Under the pieces are notes generated by a model. The model ran no database searches and was not told the DNA's origin. It saw only the letters and a program-made list of their open reading frames with translations. A DNA stretch of 64,000 nt from an uncultured Actinomycetes bacterium (GTDB lineage: Bacteria > Actinomycetota > Thermoleophilia > Solirubrobacterales > 70-9), in assembly GCA_946482365.1 (NCBI GenBank), contig CAMLQY010000001.1:200819-264818 (forward strand), given 5' to 3'. Below, piece by piece: positions 8,636 through 16,171 of this stretch. The stretch's first letter is position 1; every line of letters begins with the position of its first letter. The translations under genes were made by a program, and so were the position numbers.

Positions 8636-9481
8636 GTGAGATTCGAGAAGTGGCAGGCGCTGGGGAACGACTATTTGATCGTCGAGGCGGACTCGCTGCC
8701 CTGGGAGTTGACGGGGGGGCGGGCACGGCGGCTCTGCGACCCGCACTTCGGAGTCGGCGCGGACGGGGTGCTGCTGCTCTCCCGCAGCGACGACCCGGCG
8801 TACGTCGCCGAGCTGCGGATATTCAACCCGGACGGCTCCGAGGCGGAGCTGTCGGGGAACGGAGCGCGTGAGGCGATCCTCTACCTGCGCAGGCACGGCT
8901 GGACTGATCGTGACGAGTTCACGATCGGCACTGCCGCCGGGCCGATCACGCCGACGATCGCCTCCGAGCGGACCTGCACGGTCGAGATGGGACGCGCGTC
9001 GACCACGTCGAAGGACTTTCCCTCCGGTGGCCCCGAGGGCACCGGGACGCTGAGCGCCGCCGGGCGCGAGTGGGCCTTCCAGCACGTATCGATCGGCAAC
9101 CCGCAGTGCGCGATCGAGGTGGGCGAGGGGCTGGAGTCGCTCGACCTGGCCGAGATCGGGCCGCCGATCGAAGGCCACGATCTCTTCCCCAACCGCACCA
9201 ACGTTTCCTTCTACCGCGTCGAAGGCAGCCGGGTGCGGGCGCGGATCTTCGAGCGCGGAGTGGGGGAGACGCTCTCTTCTGGAACCGGCGCCAGCGGCGC
9301 CGCGGTCGCCGCCTTCCTGCGCGGCGCCCCCAGCCCGATCACCGTCGAGCTCGACGGCGGCGAGCTGGAGGTCAGGATCTCCAGCGACCTCGGCGTGACG
9401 CTCACCGGCTGGGCCGAGCCGATCTGCTCCGGCGAGCTCTCGCCGGAGCTTCTCGCCGCGCTCGGGCGCTCTGACGAATAG
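8636..9481 (+). CDS. dapF: DapF-type diaminopimelate epimerase homologue with both catalytic Cys replaced by Ser
   Basis: A 281-residue member of the DapF fold, which interconverts LL- and meso-diaminopimelate for lysine and peptidoglycan. Family landmarks are present: KWQALGNDY, HFGVGADGVLLL, FNPDGSEAE, NPQCAIEV, and ERGVGET. The two active-site motifs are altered: the usual CGNG reads SGNG (ELSGNGAR, nt 8846-8869), and the usual CGTGAC reads SGTGAS (nt 9278-9295). All expected catalytic thiols are therefore hydroxyls. Both changes are clear serine codons (TCG, TCT), not sequencing ambiguities. The next gene is a DAP-type aminotransferase, supporting a DAP role, but catalysis must differ or the substrate has changed. 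Confidence 0.82.
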   Translation: MRFEKWQALGNDYLIVEADSLPWELTGGRARRLCDPHFGVGADGVLLLSRSDDPAYVAELRIFNPDGSEAELSGNGAREAILYLRRHGWTDRDEFTIGTAAGPITPTIASERTCTVEMGRASTTSKDFPSGGPEGTGTLSAAGREWAFQHVSIGNPQCAIEVGEGLESLDLAEIGPPIEGHDLFPNRTNVSFYRVEGSRVRARIFERGVGETLSSGTGASGAAVAAFLRGAPSPITVELDGGELEVRISSDLGVTLTGWAEPICSGELSPELLAALGRSDE

Positions 9482-9493
9482 ATTTCCCCGCCC

Positions 9494-10663
9494 GTGGGAA
9501 TCTCGGACCCGTCAAAGCGCCTGGAGGCGATGCCTCCCTACAAGTTCCAGGAGCTGGAGCGGACGATCGCCGACAAGCGGGCCGCCGGCATCGACGTGAT
9601 CAGCCTCGGCATCGGCGATCCCGACGAACCGACCTACCCGCACATCGTCTCGGCGATGCAGGAGGCGGTCGCCGACCCCGGCAACCAGCAATACCCGAGC
9701 AACCGCGGCCGCGAGGAGTTCCGCCGGGCCTTCGCCGAGTTCTACGACCGCCGCTTCGGCGTCGAGATCGATCCGGAGGACGAGGTGATCCCGGCGATCG
9801 GCGCCAAGGAGTGCATCTACAACCTCTGCTTCGCCTTCCTCGACCCCGGCGACGTCGCGCTCGCCTCCGACCCCGGCTACCCCGTCTACACCGGCGGCCC
9901 GATCCTCGCCGGGGCCGGCGCGGAGCTGCTGCCGCTCGTTCCCGAGCTCGGCTTCGCGCCCGATCTCAGCGCGATCCCGGCTGGAGTCGCCGCCAAGGCC
10001 CGGCTGATGTTCCTCAACTTCCCCAACAACCCGAGCGGTGCGATCGTCCCCGAGGGCTTCTTCGAGCGAGTCGTCTCCTTCGCCCGCGAGCACGAGATCC
10101 TCGTCGTCCACGACAACGCCTACTCGGAGACGACCTACGACGGCTACGTGGCGCCGAGCTTCCTCGCCACCCCAGGCGCCAAGGAGGTCGGCGTCGAGGT
10201 CTTCTCCCTCTCCAAGGGCTACAACATGACCGGCTGGCGCTGCGCCGCGATCCTCGGCAACCCCGAGGCGGTGCAGACCTACTGGCGGCTGAAGACGAAC
10301 GTCGACTCCGGCCTCTTCGAGGCCGTGCAGATGGCGGGCGTCGCGGCGCTGCAGGGGCCGAGCGGCCCGATGGAGCGGATGAACGAGACCTACACCCGCC
10401 GCCGCGACCTCGTGGTCTCCGCGCTGCGCGAGATCGGCGTCGAGGTGACGCCGCCGAAGGGCACGATCTACGTCTGGGCCCCGGTCCCGGAGGGCCACAC
10501 ATCGACCTCCTTCGCCGAGCTGGTGCTCGAAGAGGCGGCCGTCGTCGTCTCGCCGGGCTCGATGTACGGGCCGAGCGGCGAGGGCTTCTTCCGGATCTCC
10601 CTCACCACGCCCGACGACCGGATCTCAGAGGCCGTCGAGCGCATGCGCGAGCACCTGTCCTAG
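9494..10663 (+). CDS. Class I/II aminotransferase, probable LL-diaminopimelate aminotransferase
   Basis: A 389-residue fold-type I PLP enzyme. Landmarks are LGIGDPDEPT, FPNNPSG, HDNAYSE and the PLP-lysine motif SLSKGYNMTGWR. Together with the dapF homologue just upstream this suggests DapL, which makes LL-DAP directly from tetrahydrodipicolinate. DapC (succinyl-DAP route) or another amino acid transaminase cannot be excluded from sequence alone. GTG 9494 is preceded by TAGATT 9 bases upstream; that hexamer overlaps the dapF stop codon. The gene converges with the next one, leaving 3 bases between stops. Confidence 0.8.
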   Translation: MGISDPSKRLEAMPPYKFQELERTIADKRAAGIDVISLGIGDPDEPTYPHIVSAMQEAVADPGNQQYPSNRGREEFRRAFAEFYDRRFGVEIDPEDEVIPAIGAKECIYNLCFAFLDPGDVALASDPGYPVYTGGPILAGAGAELLPLVPELGFAPDLSAIPAGVAAKARLMFLNFPNNPSGAIVPEGFFERVVSFAREHEILVVHDNAYSETTYDGYVAPSFLATPGAKEVGVEVFSLSKGYNMTGWRCAAILGNPEAVQTYWRLKTNVDSGLFEAVQMAGVAALQGPSGPMERMNETYTRRRDLVVSALREIGVEVTPPKGTIYVWAPVPEGHTSTSFAELVLEEAAVVVSPGSMYGPSGEGFFRISLTTPDDRISEAVERMREHLS

Positions 10664-10666
10664 CGG

Positions 10667-11497
10667 TTACTGGACCTCGACTTCGTCGACCATGCCCTCG
10701 AGGGCGTGAGGGGGGCCGCCTTCGCGGTCGCTGATGAAGCAGAAGAGGACGTAGCGGCCCGGCTCCAGGTCCAGCGTCACGAGCTGGGCTTCGCCTCCTT
10801 CGATTACGGCCGTGGACTGAAAGCCCTCTTCGTCGAAGGGCGGCTGGCCTTTTTCGCTTTCAAACGCTTTCTCCACGTCGTCCGCCGTGCTCTCGCCTGT
10901 CAACGGGGCGGCAAGCAGGTGGTGCGGCTGGGCGCCGGTGTTGTCGAAGGCCACCTCGACTTCGCCTGCCGGGAGCCGGTCCGCCTCGAAGCCGTACTCG
11001 AAGGCCTCGACGGTCTCATCCGCCTCGACGGCCTCGTCGGAGGGCTCGCCGCTGACTTCGACCGCGGGGACCTCATTCGCCGCCGGCAGGTCGCCTTCGG
11101 TGTTGAAGGCGTAGTAGATGCCCGGCTCGAGCACCTGGGTCACGGTCTGGCTCTCGCCCCCGGCGGTGGTGCCGACCCCGCCGCCGGCGAAGAACCACTC
11201 GGGGAAGGGTTTGCCGTTCATCGCCGCTTCCAGCCCTTCGATCGCCTCTTCGGCGGAGCGGTCTCCCTCGACCCGGATCAGCTGCAGTTCGCCGTCGCCT
11301 TTGCCTTCGTTCTCGAAGGTGATCTCCGCCTCGCCCGCCTCAGCGCTTTCCGGCCCGGACAACTGACCGTCTTTGCCTGCGCTCAAGGTGAAGGTCAGTG
11401 CCTGGTCCTCTTCGGAGTCACCGCAGGCGACCAAGGCGGATGCCGCGAGGACGAGGACGAGGGCTACGAGGACGGGACGAAGGGAACTCGGACTCAC
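10667..11497 (-). CDS. Lipoprotein with two cupredoxin-like domains
   Basis: A 276-residue predicted lipoprotein: signal peptide with lipobox ALVAC (Cys near residue 25). Two related beta-sandwich regions follow (about 35-140 and 165-276). The second keeps possible copper ligands: His in PHHLLAAP, then Cys, His and Met in the FCFISDREGG and PPHALEGM segments. The first appears to lack a full ligand set. The start is GTG with a GGGAGG ribosome site 5 bases upstream and no -10 box close by, so this gene probably has a leader. Function is likely periplasmic copper or redox binding; the partner is unknown. Confidence 0.72.
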   Translation of the reverse strand: MSPSSLRPVLVALVLVLAASALVACGDSEEDQALTFTLSAGKDGQLSGPESAEAGEAEITFENEGKGDGELQLIRVEGDRSAEEAIEGLEAAMNGKPFPEWFFAGGGVGTTAGGESQTVTQVLEPGIYYAFNTEGDLPAANEVPAVEVSGEPSDEAVEADETVEAFEYGFEADRLPAGEVEVAFDNTGAQPHHLLAAPLTGESTADDVEKAFESEKGQPPFDEEGFQSTAVIEGGEAQLVTLDLEPGRYVLFCFISDREGGPPHALEGMVDEVEVQ

Positions 11498-11553
11498 ACT
11501 GGCCTCCCGGTTAGCTGACTGGATCGGGGGACACGTACCCGCGTGCCCTCCGC

Positions 11554-12381
11554 CTAACCCTCCCGCTTGCGCCAGTAACGGTCAAGCCCGCGCCACTGGT
11601 ACTCGGGCGGGACGCACTGGATCAGGGTCTCGGCCGTGATCGGGTCGGCGTTCTCGGCGACGCGAAGCCGGTGGCGGTGCTCGTATTCCTGCTCGGAGAG
11701 CTCGCGCGCCAGCGCGGCCTCCTCGCGCAGGCGTTCGCGCACCTTCTCCAGGTGCTCGATCGGGTCGTCGACCTGGCCGAAGTGGGTGAGGGCGAGGCGC
11801 TCCGGCCTCCAGGACTCGACGATCGCGATCGAGTCGATCCAGGCCTCGACGTCGATGTCCGGCGGCGGCGTGGGGGGGACGATCAGGCCGGAGGGCGGGA
11901 TGCGGACCGCGGCGACGTCGCCGACGAAGGCGGTGCCGGTCCCTTCGTGCAGGTAGCAGACGTGGTGCGAGGCGTGGCCGGGCGTGTAGGCGACGCGCAT
12001 GCCGAGCACGTCCTCGCCGCCCGCGAGCGGCTTCACGTTCGACTCGGGCACCGGCACGATCTCGCCCCAGAGGCGCTCCATCGCCTCGCCGTAGAGGCGC
12101 TCGGCGCTGGCCAGGAGCCGCGAGGGGTCGATCAGGTGCGGCGCGCCGCGCTCGTGGACGTAGACCTCCAGCTGGGGCCAGCGCCGCACCAGGGCCCCGG
12201 TCGCGGCGGCGTGGTCGAGGTGGATGTGGGTGAGCAGGAGCGCCTGCGGCTGCTCGTCGCCGAGCGCCTCCAGCAGCGTCTCCATCGAGGACTGGGGCCC
12301 CGGGTCGACCAGGCATCCGTCGACCTCCCAACAGCCGATCACCCGAGGGCGGCCGAGGTGCTCTACGTCGATGACCCGCAC
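11554..12381 (-). CDS. Metallo-beta-lactamase-fold hydrolase
   Basis: A 275-residue MBL-fold protein with the complete dinuclear metal site: THIHLDH, then His in PGHASHH, Asp in FVGDVAA and His in LTHFGQ. Such enzymes hydrolyse thioesters, lactones or similar bonds; no specific substrate can be read from sequence. The C-terminal third is helical and charged, as in glyoxalase-like branches with an extra helical domain. The start is GTG 14 bases downstream of the epimerase stop, so the two are probably co-transcribed. Confidence 0.85.
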   Translation of the reverse strand: MRVIDVEHLGRPRVIGCWEVDGCLVDPGPQSSMETLLEALGDEQPQALLLTHIHLDHAAATGALVRRWPQLEVYVHERGAPHLIDPSRLLASAERLYGEAMERLWGEIVPVPESNVKPLAGGEDVLGMRVAYTPGHASHHVCYLHEGTGTAFVGDVAAVRIPPSGLIVPPTPPPDIDVEAWIDSIAIVESWRPERLALTHFGQVDDPIEHLEKVRERLREEAALARELSEQEYEHRHRLRVAENADPITAETLIQCVPPEYQWRGLDRYWRKREG

Positions 12382-12394
12382 GGCGCCGCGGCGC

Positions 12395-13390
12395 TCAGGC
12401 CGCCGGAGAGGGGAAGCGCTCGTCGGCTTCCAGGGTCTGGCGCATGCCCTCCTCCATGCCGCGAGGCGCGTATCCGAGCTCGCGGCTTGCCTTCTCGTGG
12501 CTCGCCCAGAAGGTGACCCCGTCGGCGGAGGAGATCAGCTCGTGCAGGTTGGGCGGCTGGCCCATCAGCTTCCCGACCAGCGGCCCGAAGGGCGCCATCG
12601 CCTTGATCAACCCGGTCGGCAGCGCCCGCTTCGGCGCCTTTCGCCCGGAGAGGCCGGCGACGGTCTCGATCGCGTCGCGCATCGTCGTCACCGGCCCGCT
12701 GAGCACGTAGGCCTCGCCGCTCCTGCCCTTGTCGAGGGCGAGCAGGATGCCGCCGGCGATGTCCTCGACGTGGGTCATGCAGATCCCCAGCTCGGGGAAG
12801 GGGAGCAGCGGCAGCCGGCCGGCGAAGAACTGCTCGAGCAGGTCGGCCACCTGAGAGGTGTCGCCGGGGCCGTAGACCCCGCCCGGCTGGACGATCACGC
12901 AGGGCAGGCCCTCCTCGGCGATGAAGCGTTCGGCGATGCGCTGCGATTCGAGCTTCGTCTCCTCGTAGTAGGAGGTGAATTCCTTGCCCGGGTGCCTGTA
13001 GGTCTCGTCGACGACCTTGCGGTGCGTGTTGCCGAAGGCACCCACGGTCGAGACGTGGACGACCTTGGGGACCTCGGTCTCCAGGGCGGCCTGCATCACC
13101 CGCTCGGTGCCCTTGACGTTGGCCTCGTACATCGCCGGGTGCCGCTTGACCGGGATCCCGACCTCGTACATCGCGGCGACGTGGACGACCGCGTCGGCGC
13201 CCTCCATGCCCTGGCGGAGCGCCGCCTCGTCGCCGAGGTCTCCGGTGAGGAGCGCGCAGCCGAGCCCAGACAGCTTCGCGCCCTTCTCGGGGCTTCGCAC
13301 CAGGCAGGCCACGTCGTCGCCGCGGGCGCGCAGCTGGCGCACGACCTCGCCGCCGATGAACCCCGTCCCTCCTGTGACGAAGACCTTCAC
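12395..13390 (-). CDS. NAD-dependent epimerase/dehydratase (extended SDR)
   Basis: A 331-residue extended SDR. The N-terminal Rossmann motif is VFVTGGTGFIGGEV (residues 3-16). The catalytic region contains a Tyr-rich stretch SYYEETKLESQ giving YxxxK, followed by VIVQPGGVYGPGD. It most resembles dihydroflavonol-reductase or 3-beta-HSD-like proteins acting on sugars, steroids or polyketide-type carbonyls; substrate unknown. GTG 13390 is chosen because TAGGCT lies 7 bases upstream and the Rossmann motif begins at once; the longer open frame upstream is an antisense shadow of hflX. Confidence 0.82.
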   Translation of the reverse strand: MKVFVTGGTGFIGGEVVRQLRARGDDVACLVRSPEKGAKLSGLGCALLTGDLGDEAALRQGMEGADAVVHVAAMYEVGIPVKRHPAMYEANVKGTERVMQAALETEVPKVVHVSTVGAFGNTHRKVVDETYRHPGKEFTSYYEETKLESQRIAERFIAEEGLPCVIVQPGGVYGPGDTSQVADLLEQFFAGRLPLLPFPELGICMTHVEDIAGGILLALDKGRSGEAYVLSGPVTTMRDAIETVAGLSGRKAPKRALPTGLIKAMAPFGPLVGKLMGQPPNLHELISSADGVTFWASHEKASRELGYAPRGMEEGMRQTLEADERFPSPAA

Positions 13391-13397
13391 GCGGGGG

Positions 13398-13403
13398 AGC
13401 CTA
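13398..13403 (-). promoter_or_regulatory. -10 hexamer of epimerase gene
   Basis: TAGGCT on the minus strand, 7 bases before GTG 13390. It lies 22 bases from the divergent hflX -10 box, so the two promoters nearly abut. Confidence 0.55.
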
Positions 13404-13425
13404 GCTGGCCGGCCAGTCCCGCACC

Positions 13426-13431
13426 TACAAT
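13426..13431 (+). promoter_or_regulatory. -10 hexamer of hflX
   Basis: TACAAT, close to the sigma-A consensus, ends 9 bases before the ATG at 13441. Confidence 0.6.
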
Positions 13432-13440
13432 CGAAAGTCG

Positions 13441-14817
13441 ATGCAACGATCGCGGAACGGACGCACGGCGCAGACGCGCTACGCCACGAAGGAGGCCGGC
13501 GTCTCCAACCCCCGGGCCCGGCAGCGGGCTCTCGCGATCGGCATCGCAGGCGGGCGGGCCGAGGCCGACCCGCTGGCCGAGCTGAAGGAGCTGCTGCGCA
13601 CCGCCGGCGTCGCCACGGCGGGCGAGGCGATGCAGCAGCGCGACGCGCCCGACCCCGACCGCTACGTCGGCCGCGGCAAGCTGGACGAGCTGAAGGAGCA
13701 GATCGCCGCCTGCGACGCAAACCTAGTCGCCTGCGACGACGAGCTGGCGCCGCGGCAGGAGCGCAACCTGGAGGCGGCGCTCGGCGTGCCGGTGATCGAC
13801 CGCACCGCGGTGATCCTCGACATCTTCGCCGACCACGCCCACTCGGCCGAGGGCAAGCTCCAGGTCGAGCTGGCCCAGCTGGAATACAACATGGCCCGCA
13901 TGCGGGGGCTCTGGACCCACCTCGAGCGCCTCGGCGCGGGCAGGATGGACGGCGGCATCGGCACCAGGGGCCCGGGCGAGAGCCAGATCGAGACCGACCG
14001 CCGCCTGGCCCGCGACCGCATCGCCGCCCTGCGCCGCCGGCTGGCGCGGCTGAAGCGCAACCGCGGCGTGATGCGGGCCCGCCGCGAGCGCTCATCGCTT
14101 CCCCGGGTCGCCCTCGCCGGCTACACCAACGCCGGCAAGTCGACCCTGCTGAACGCCCTGACGGGCGCCGACGTCGCCGTCGCCGACCAGCTCTTCCACA
14201 CGCTCGACCCGACCACCCGAAGCCTCGAGCTGTCGGGGCGCGACTACCTGCTGACCGACACCGTCGGCTTCATCGAGAAGCTGCCCCACCAGCTGGTCGA
14301 GGCCTTCAAGGCGACCCTGGAGGAGACCGTTCTCGCCGACCTGGTCCTGCACGTCGTCGACGCCGCCGCCTCCGAGGAGCGCCGCCGCGCCGACATCCGC
14401 GCGGTCGACGAGGTGCTGGAGGAGATCGAGGCCGGCGGTAGCCCGCGCCTGCTCGTGCTCAACAAGGCCGACCTGCTCGACGCCGAGGGCCGCGAGGAGG
14501 CCCTCATGCGCCACCCCGGCGCCGTCCTCGTCTCGGCTCTGACCGGTGAGGGGCTCGACGAGCTGCGGGGGCGGATCGAGGCGGCCTTCGAGGACACACT
14601 GGCCGAGGTGGAGCTGCTGGTCCCCTACGCCGAAGGAGGACGGCTACACGAGCTTCATGAAGTCGCCGGCAAGCTCGACCGCAAAGACCGAGCCGACGGG
14701 GTCCTCGTTCAGGCCAAGGTTCCGCTGGCGGAGCTGCACCGTTTCAACGACCTCAGGACCAACGGAGATGGCGCGGCGGGTCCTGTCGCGGATTTGGTGC
14801 CACCACCCCTGCGGTAG
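13441..14817 (+). CDS. hflX: GTPase HflX
   Basis: A 458-residue ribosome-associated GTPase that splits stalled or heat-damaged 70S ribosomes. The N-terminal HflX domain carries the glycine-rich GPGESQIETDRR segment. The G domain has G1 GYTNAGKST, G3 DTVGF and G4 NKAD. The C-terminal 14 codons (ending VADLVPPPLR) lie within a copy of repeat family III, so the insertion appears to have supplied a new tail and stop codon. ATG 13441 sits behind TACAAT. Confidence 0.95.
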   Translation: MQRSRNGRTAQTRYATKEAGVSNPRARQRALAIGIAGGRAEADPLAELKELLRTAGVATAGEAMQQRDAPDPDRYVGRGKLDELKEQIAACDANLVACDDELAPRQERNLEAALGVPVIDRTAVILDIFADHAHSAEGKLQVELAQLEYNMARMRGLWTHLERLGAGRMDGGIGTRGPGESQIETDRRLARDRIAALRRRLARLKRNRGVMRARRERSSLPRVALAGYTNAGKSTLLNALTGADVAVADQLFHTLDPTTRSLELSGRDYLLTDTVGFIEKLPHQLVEAFKATLEETVLADLVLHVVDAAASEERRRADIRAVDEVLEEIEAGGSPRLLVLNKADLLDAEGREEALMRHPGAVLVSALTGEGLDELRGRIEAAFEDTLAEVELLVPYAEGGRLHELHEVAGKLDRKDRADGVLVQAKVPLAELHRFNDLRTNGDGAAGPVADLVPPPLR

Positions 14818-14866
14818 CTAAAGCTTCCTCGGGGTGGTCCCCCAAATCCACGCCACCCCCCGCGAG
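14777..14866. repeat. 90-bp fold-back repeat, family III copy 1
   Basis: Runs from GGCGGGTCCTGTC through nested stems GGATTTGG/CCAAATCC and CCACCACCCC/GGGGTGG to a tip hairpin AGC-TAAA-GCT, then CGCCACCC...CGCGAG. Its first half encodes the C-terminus of HflX. Nearly identical to the copy at 42508-42598; the copy at 55666-55757 keeps the structure with changed stem bases. Confidence 0.8.
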
Positions 14867-14873
14867 ACACCGT

Positions 14874-14879
14874 TAGGGT
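14874..14879 (+). promoter_or_regulatory. -10 hexamer that fixes the dut start
   Basis: TAGGGT ends 8 bases before GTG 14888. The longer frame from 14834 would start inside repeat family III and is rejected. Confidence 0.65.
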
Positions 14880-14887
14880 GGAGCGCC

Positions 14888-15319
14888 GTGGAGCTGCCGG
14901 TAGCAAGGTTGAATGACCAAGCGGTCCTGCCGACTCGTGCCCACCAGGGCGATGCTGGGTTGGACCTGTATGCATGCGAGGCTGCTCATATCGGGCCGGG
15001 CGAGAGATGGAGTGTCGGCACCGGGGTGGCTGTGGAGATCCCGGAGGGGCATGCAGGGCTGGTGCTTCCTCGGTCCGGCTTGGCGAAGAAGCATGGGATC
15101 TCGCTGGTCAACGCGCCGGGCCTGATCGACTCGGGGTACCGGGGCGAGATCCGGGTGCTGCTGCTCAACACCGACCCGGCCGAGACCTTCCGGGTCGAGC
15201 CCGGCGACCGCATCGCCCAGCTGGTGATCTCTCCGATTGCGCTCGCCGACCCTCTCGAAGCGGAGTCCCTCGCGGACTCAGCTCGGGGAGATGGCGGCTT
15301 CGGCTCAAGCGGCTGCTGA
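14888..15319 (+). CDS. dut: dUTP diphosphatase (trimeric dUTPase)
   Basis: A 143-residue dUTPase that hydrolyses dUTP to dUMP, keeping uracil out of DNA and feeding dTMP synthesis. The five family motifs are visible: DAGLDLYA, PRSGLAKKHG, NAPGLIDSGYRGEI, RIAQLVI and the C-terminal ARGDGGFGSSG that closes over the active site. GTG 14888 gives the normal N-terminus. The stop TGA is the first triplet of a 22-bp inverted-repeat arm shared with the convergent gatD gene. Confidence 0.95.
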   Translation: MELPVARLNDQAVLPTRAHQGDAGLDLYACEAAHIGPGERWSVGTGVAVEIPEGHAGLVLPRSGLAKKHGISLVNAPGLIDSGYRGEIRVLLLNTDPAETFRVEPGDRIAQLVISPIALADPLEAESLADSARGDGGFGSSGC

Positions 15320-15433
15320 AGCCCATCCCGGCAGGGGTGGAACGTCTTGTACTTTTTCGCGAGTGCGGTTCGAGCGCCAGCAGTATCCGCTGCTCGAAAA
15401 AGTTAAGTGGAACCCCTGCCGGGATGGGCTTCA
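15317..15433. repeat. 113-bp fold-back repeat, family I copy 1
   Basis: A perfect 22-bp inverted repeat (15317-15338 and 15412-15433) whose outer triplets are the stop codons of dut (+) and gatD (-). Inside lie the conserved strings GGAACGTCTTGTACTTTTT (15339-15357) and AAAAAGTTAAGTGG (15397-15410), which pair only in part. Copies 2 (47947-48059) and 3 (58863-58973, inverted) keep these strings but have different outer stems. Confidence 0.85.
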
Positions 15434-16171
15434 CGCACCAAGAGCAGCCAGCCGCGCCGACTCGTGAGCCGCCAGCTCCAAGCGGTCGTCGAGGGGCTCC
15501 AACTCGGGGCGCTTGCCGTAGCGGTGCTCCAGGGCGAGGGCGATCAGGTGGTCGGCCAGCCAGGCGTTCTTGGGGAGGAGGGGGCCGTGCAGGTAGGTGC
15601 CGATCAGGTTGGCCTTCCTGACGCCCTCGAGGCCGTCCTCGCCGTTGTTGCCGAAGCCCTCGAGCACGCGGCCGAACGGCTCTTCGCCGGGGCCGAGGTA
15701 GGTGCGGCCGCCGTGGTTCTCGAAGCCGGCGACGGTGCGGGCGCCACCGCCGAGGTCGACCTCGATCGCGACGTTGCCGATCAGCCGCGGGCCGGGCTTT
15801 CGCACCGTCTCCAGGTCGGCCAGGCCGAGGCCCTCCAACCGCTCCTCGCCGAGCTGGTAGCTGTGGCCCAGCAGTTGGTAGCCGCCGCAGACCGCGAGCA
15901 CCGCGGTCCCGTCGCCGACCGCGGCGCCCAGCGCCTCGCGCTTGGTCTCGACCATGTCGGCGGCGACGGCGCGCTGGTCGCGGTCCTGGCCGCCGCCGAG
16001 GTAGACCAGGTCGTGGGAGCCTGGCTCGAAGCGCTCGCCGGGCCCCGCGGCGGCGTACTCAAAGCCGATGCCCCGCCACTCGCAGCGCCGCCGCAGGAAG
16101 AGGATGTTGCCGCGGTCGGCGTAGATGTTCATCTGCTCGGGGTAGAGGGCGAGCAGGCGCAGCGCCGTCAC
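15431..16171 (-). CDS. gatD: Lipid II isoglutaminyl synthase, glutamine amidotransferase subunit GatD
   Basis: A 246-residue class I glutamine amidotransferase of the GatD/CobB-CobQ type. With MurT it amidates D-glutamate of lipid II. The nucleophile Cys is in AVCGGYQLLG and the catalytic His in GTYLHGPLLPKN, both as in characterised GatD. The N-terminus reads LLALYPEQMNIYADRGN, typical of the family. GTG 16171 overlaps the stop of the upstream methyltransferase by 4 bases. MurT, its partner, is one gene further upstream. Convergent with dut, separated by repeat family I. Confidence 0.92.
   Translation of the reverse strand: MTALRLLALYPEQMNIYADRGNILFLRRRCEWRGIGFEYAAAGPGERFEPGSHDLVYLGGGQDRDQRAVAADMVETKREALGAAVGDGTAVLAVCGGYQLLGHSYQLGEERLEGLGLADLETVRKPGPRLIGNVAIEVDLGGGARTVAGFENHGGRTYLGPGEEPFGRVLEGFGNNGEDGLEGVRKANLIGTYLHGPLLPKNAWLADHLIALALEHRYGKRPELEPLDDRLELAAHESARLAALGA

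Noticed and set aside
14777..14866. Family III read as a riboswitch for dut or proS
   Set aside because: Copy 3 is in the opposite orientation to its flanking genes, copy 1 overlaps hflX coding sequence, and the neighbouring genes share no pathway.
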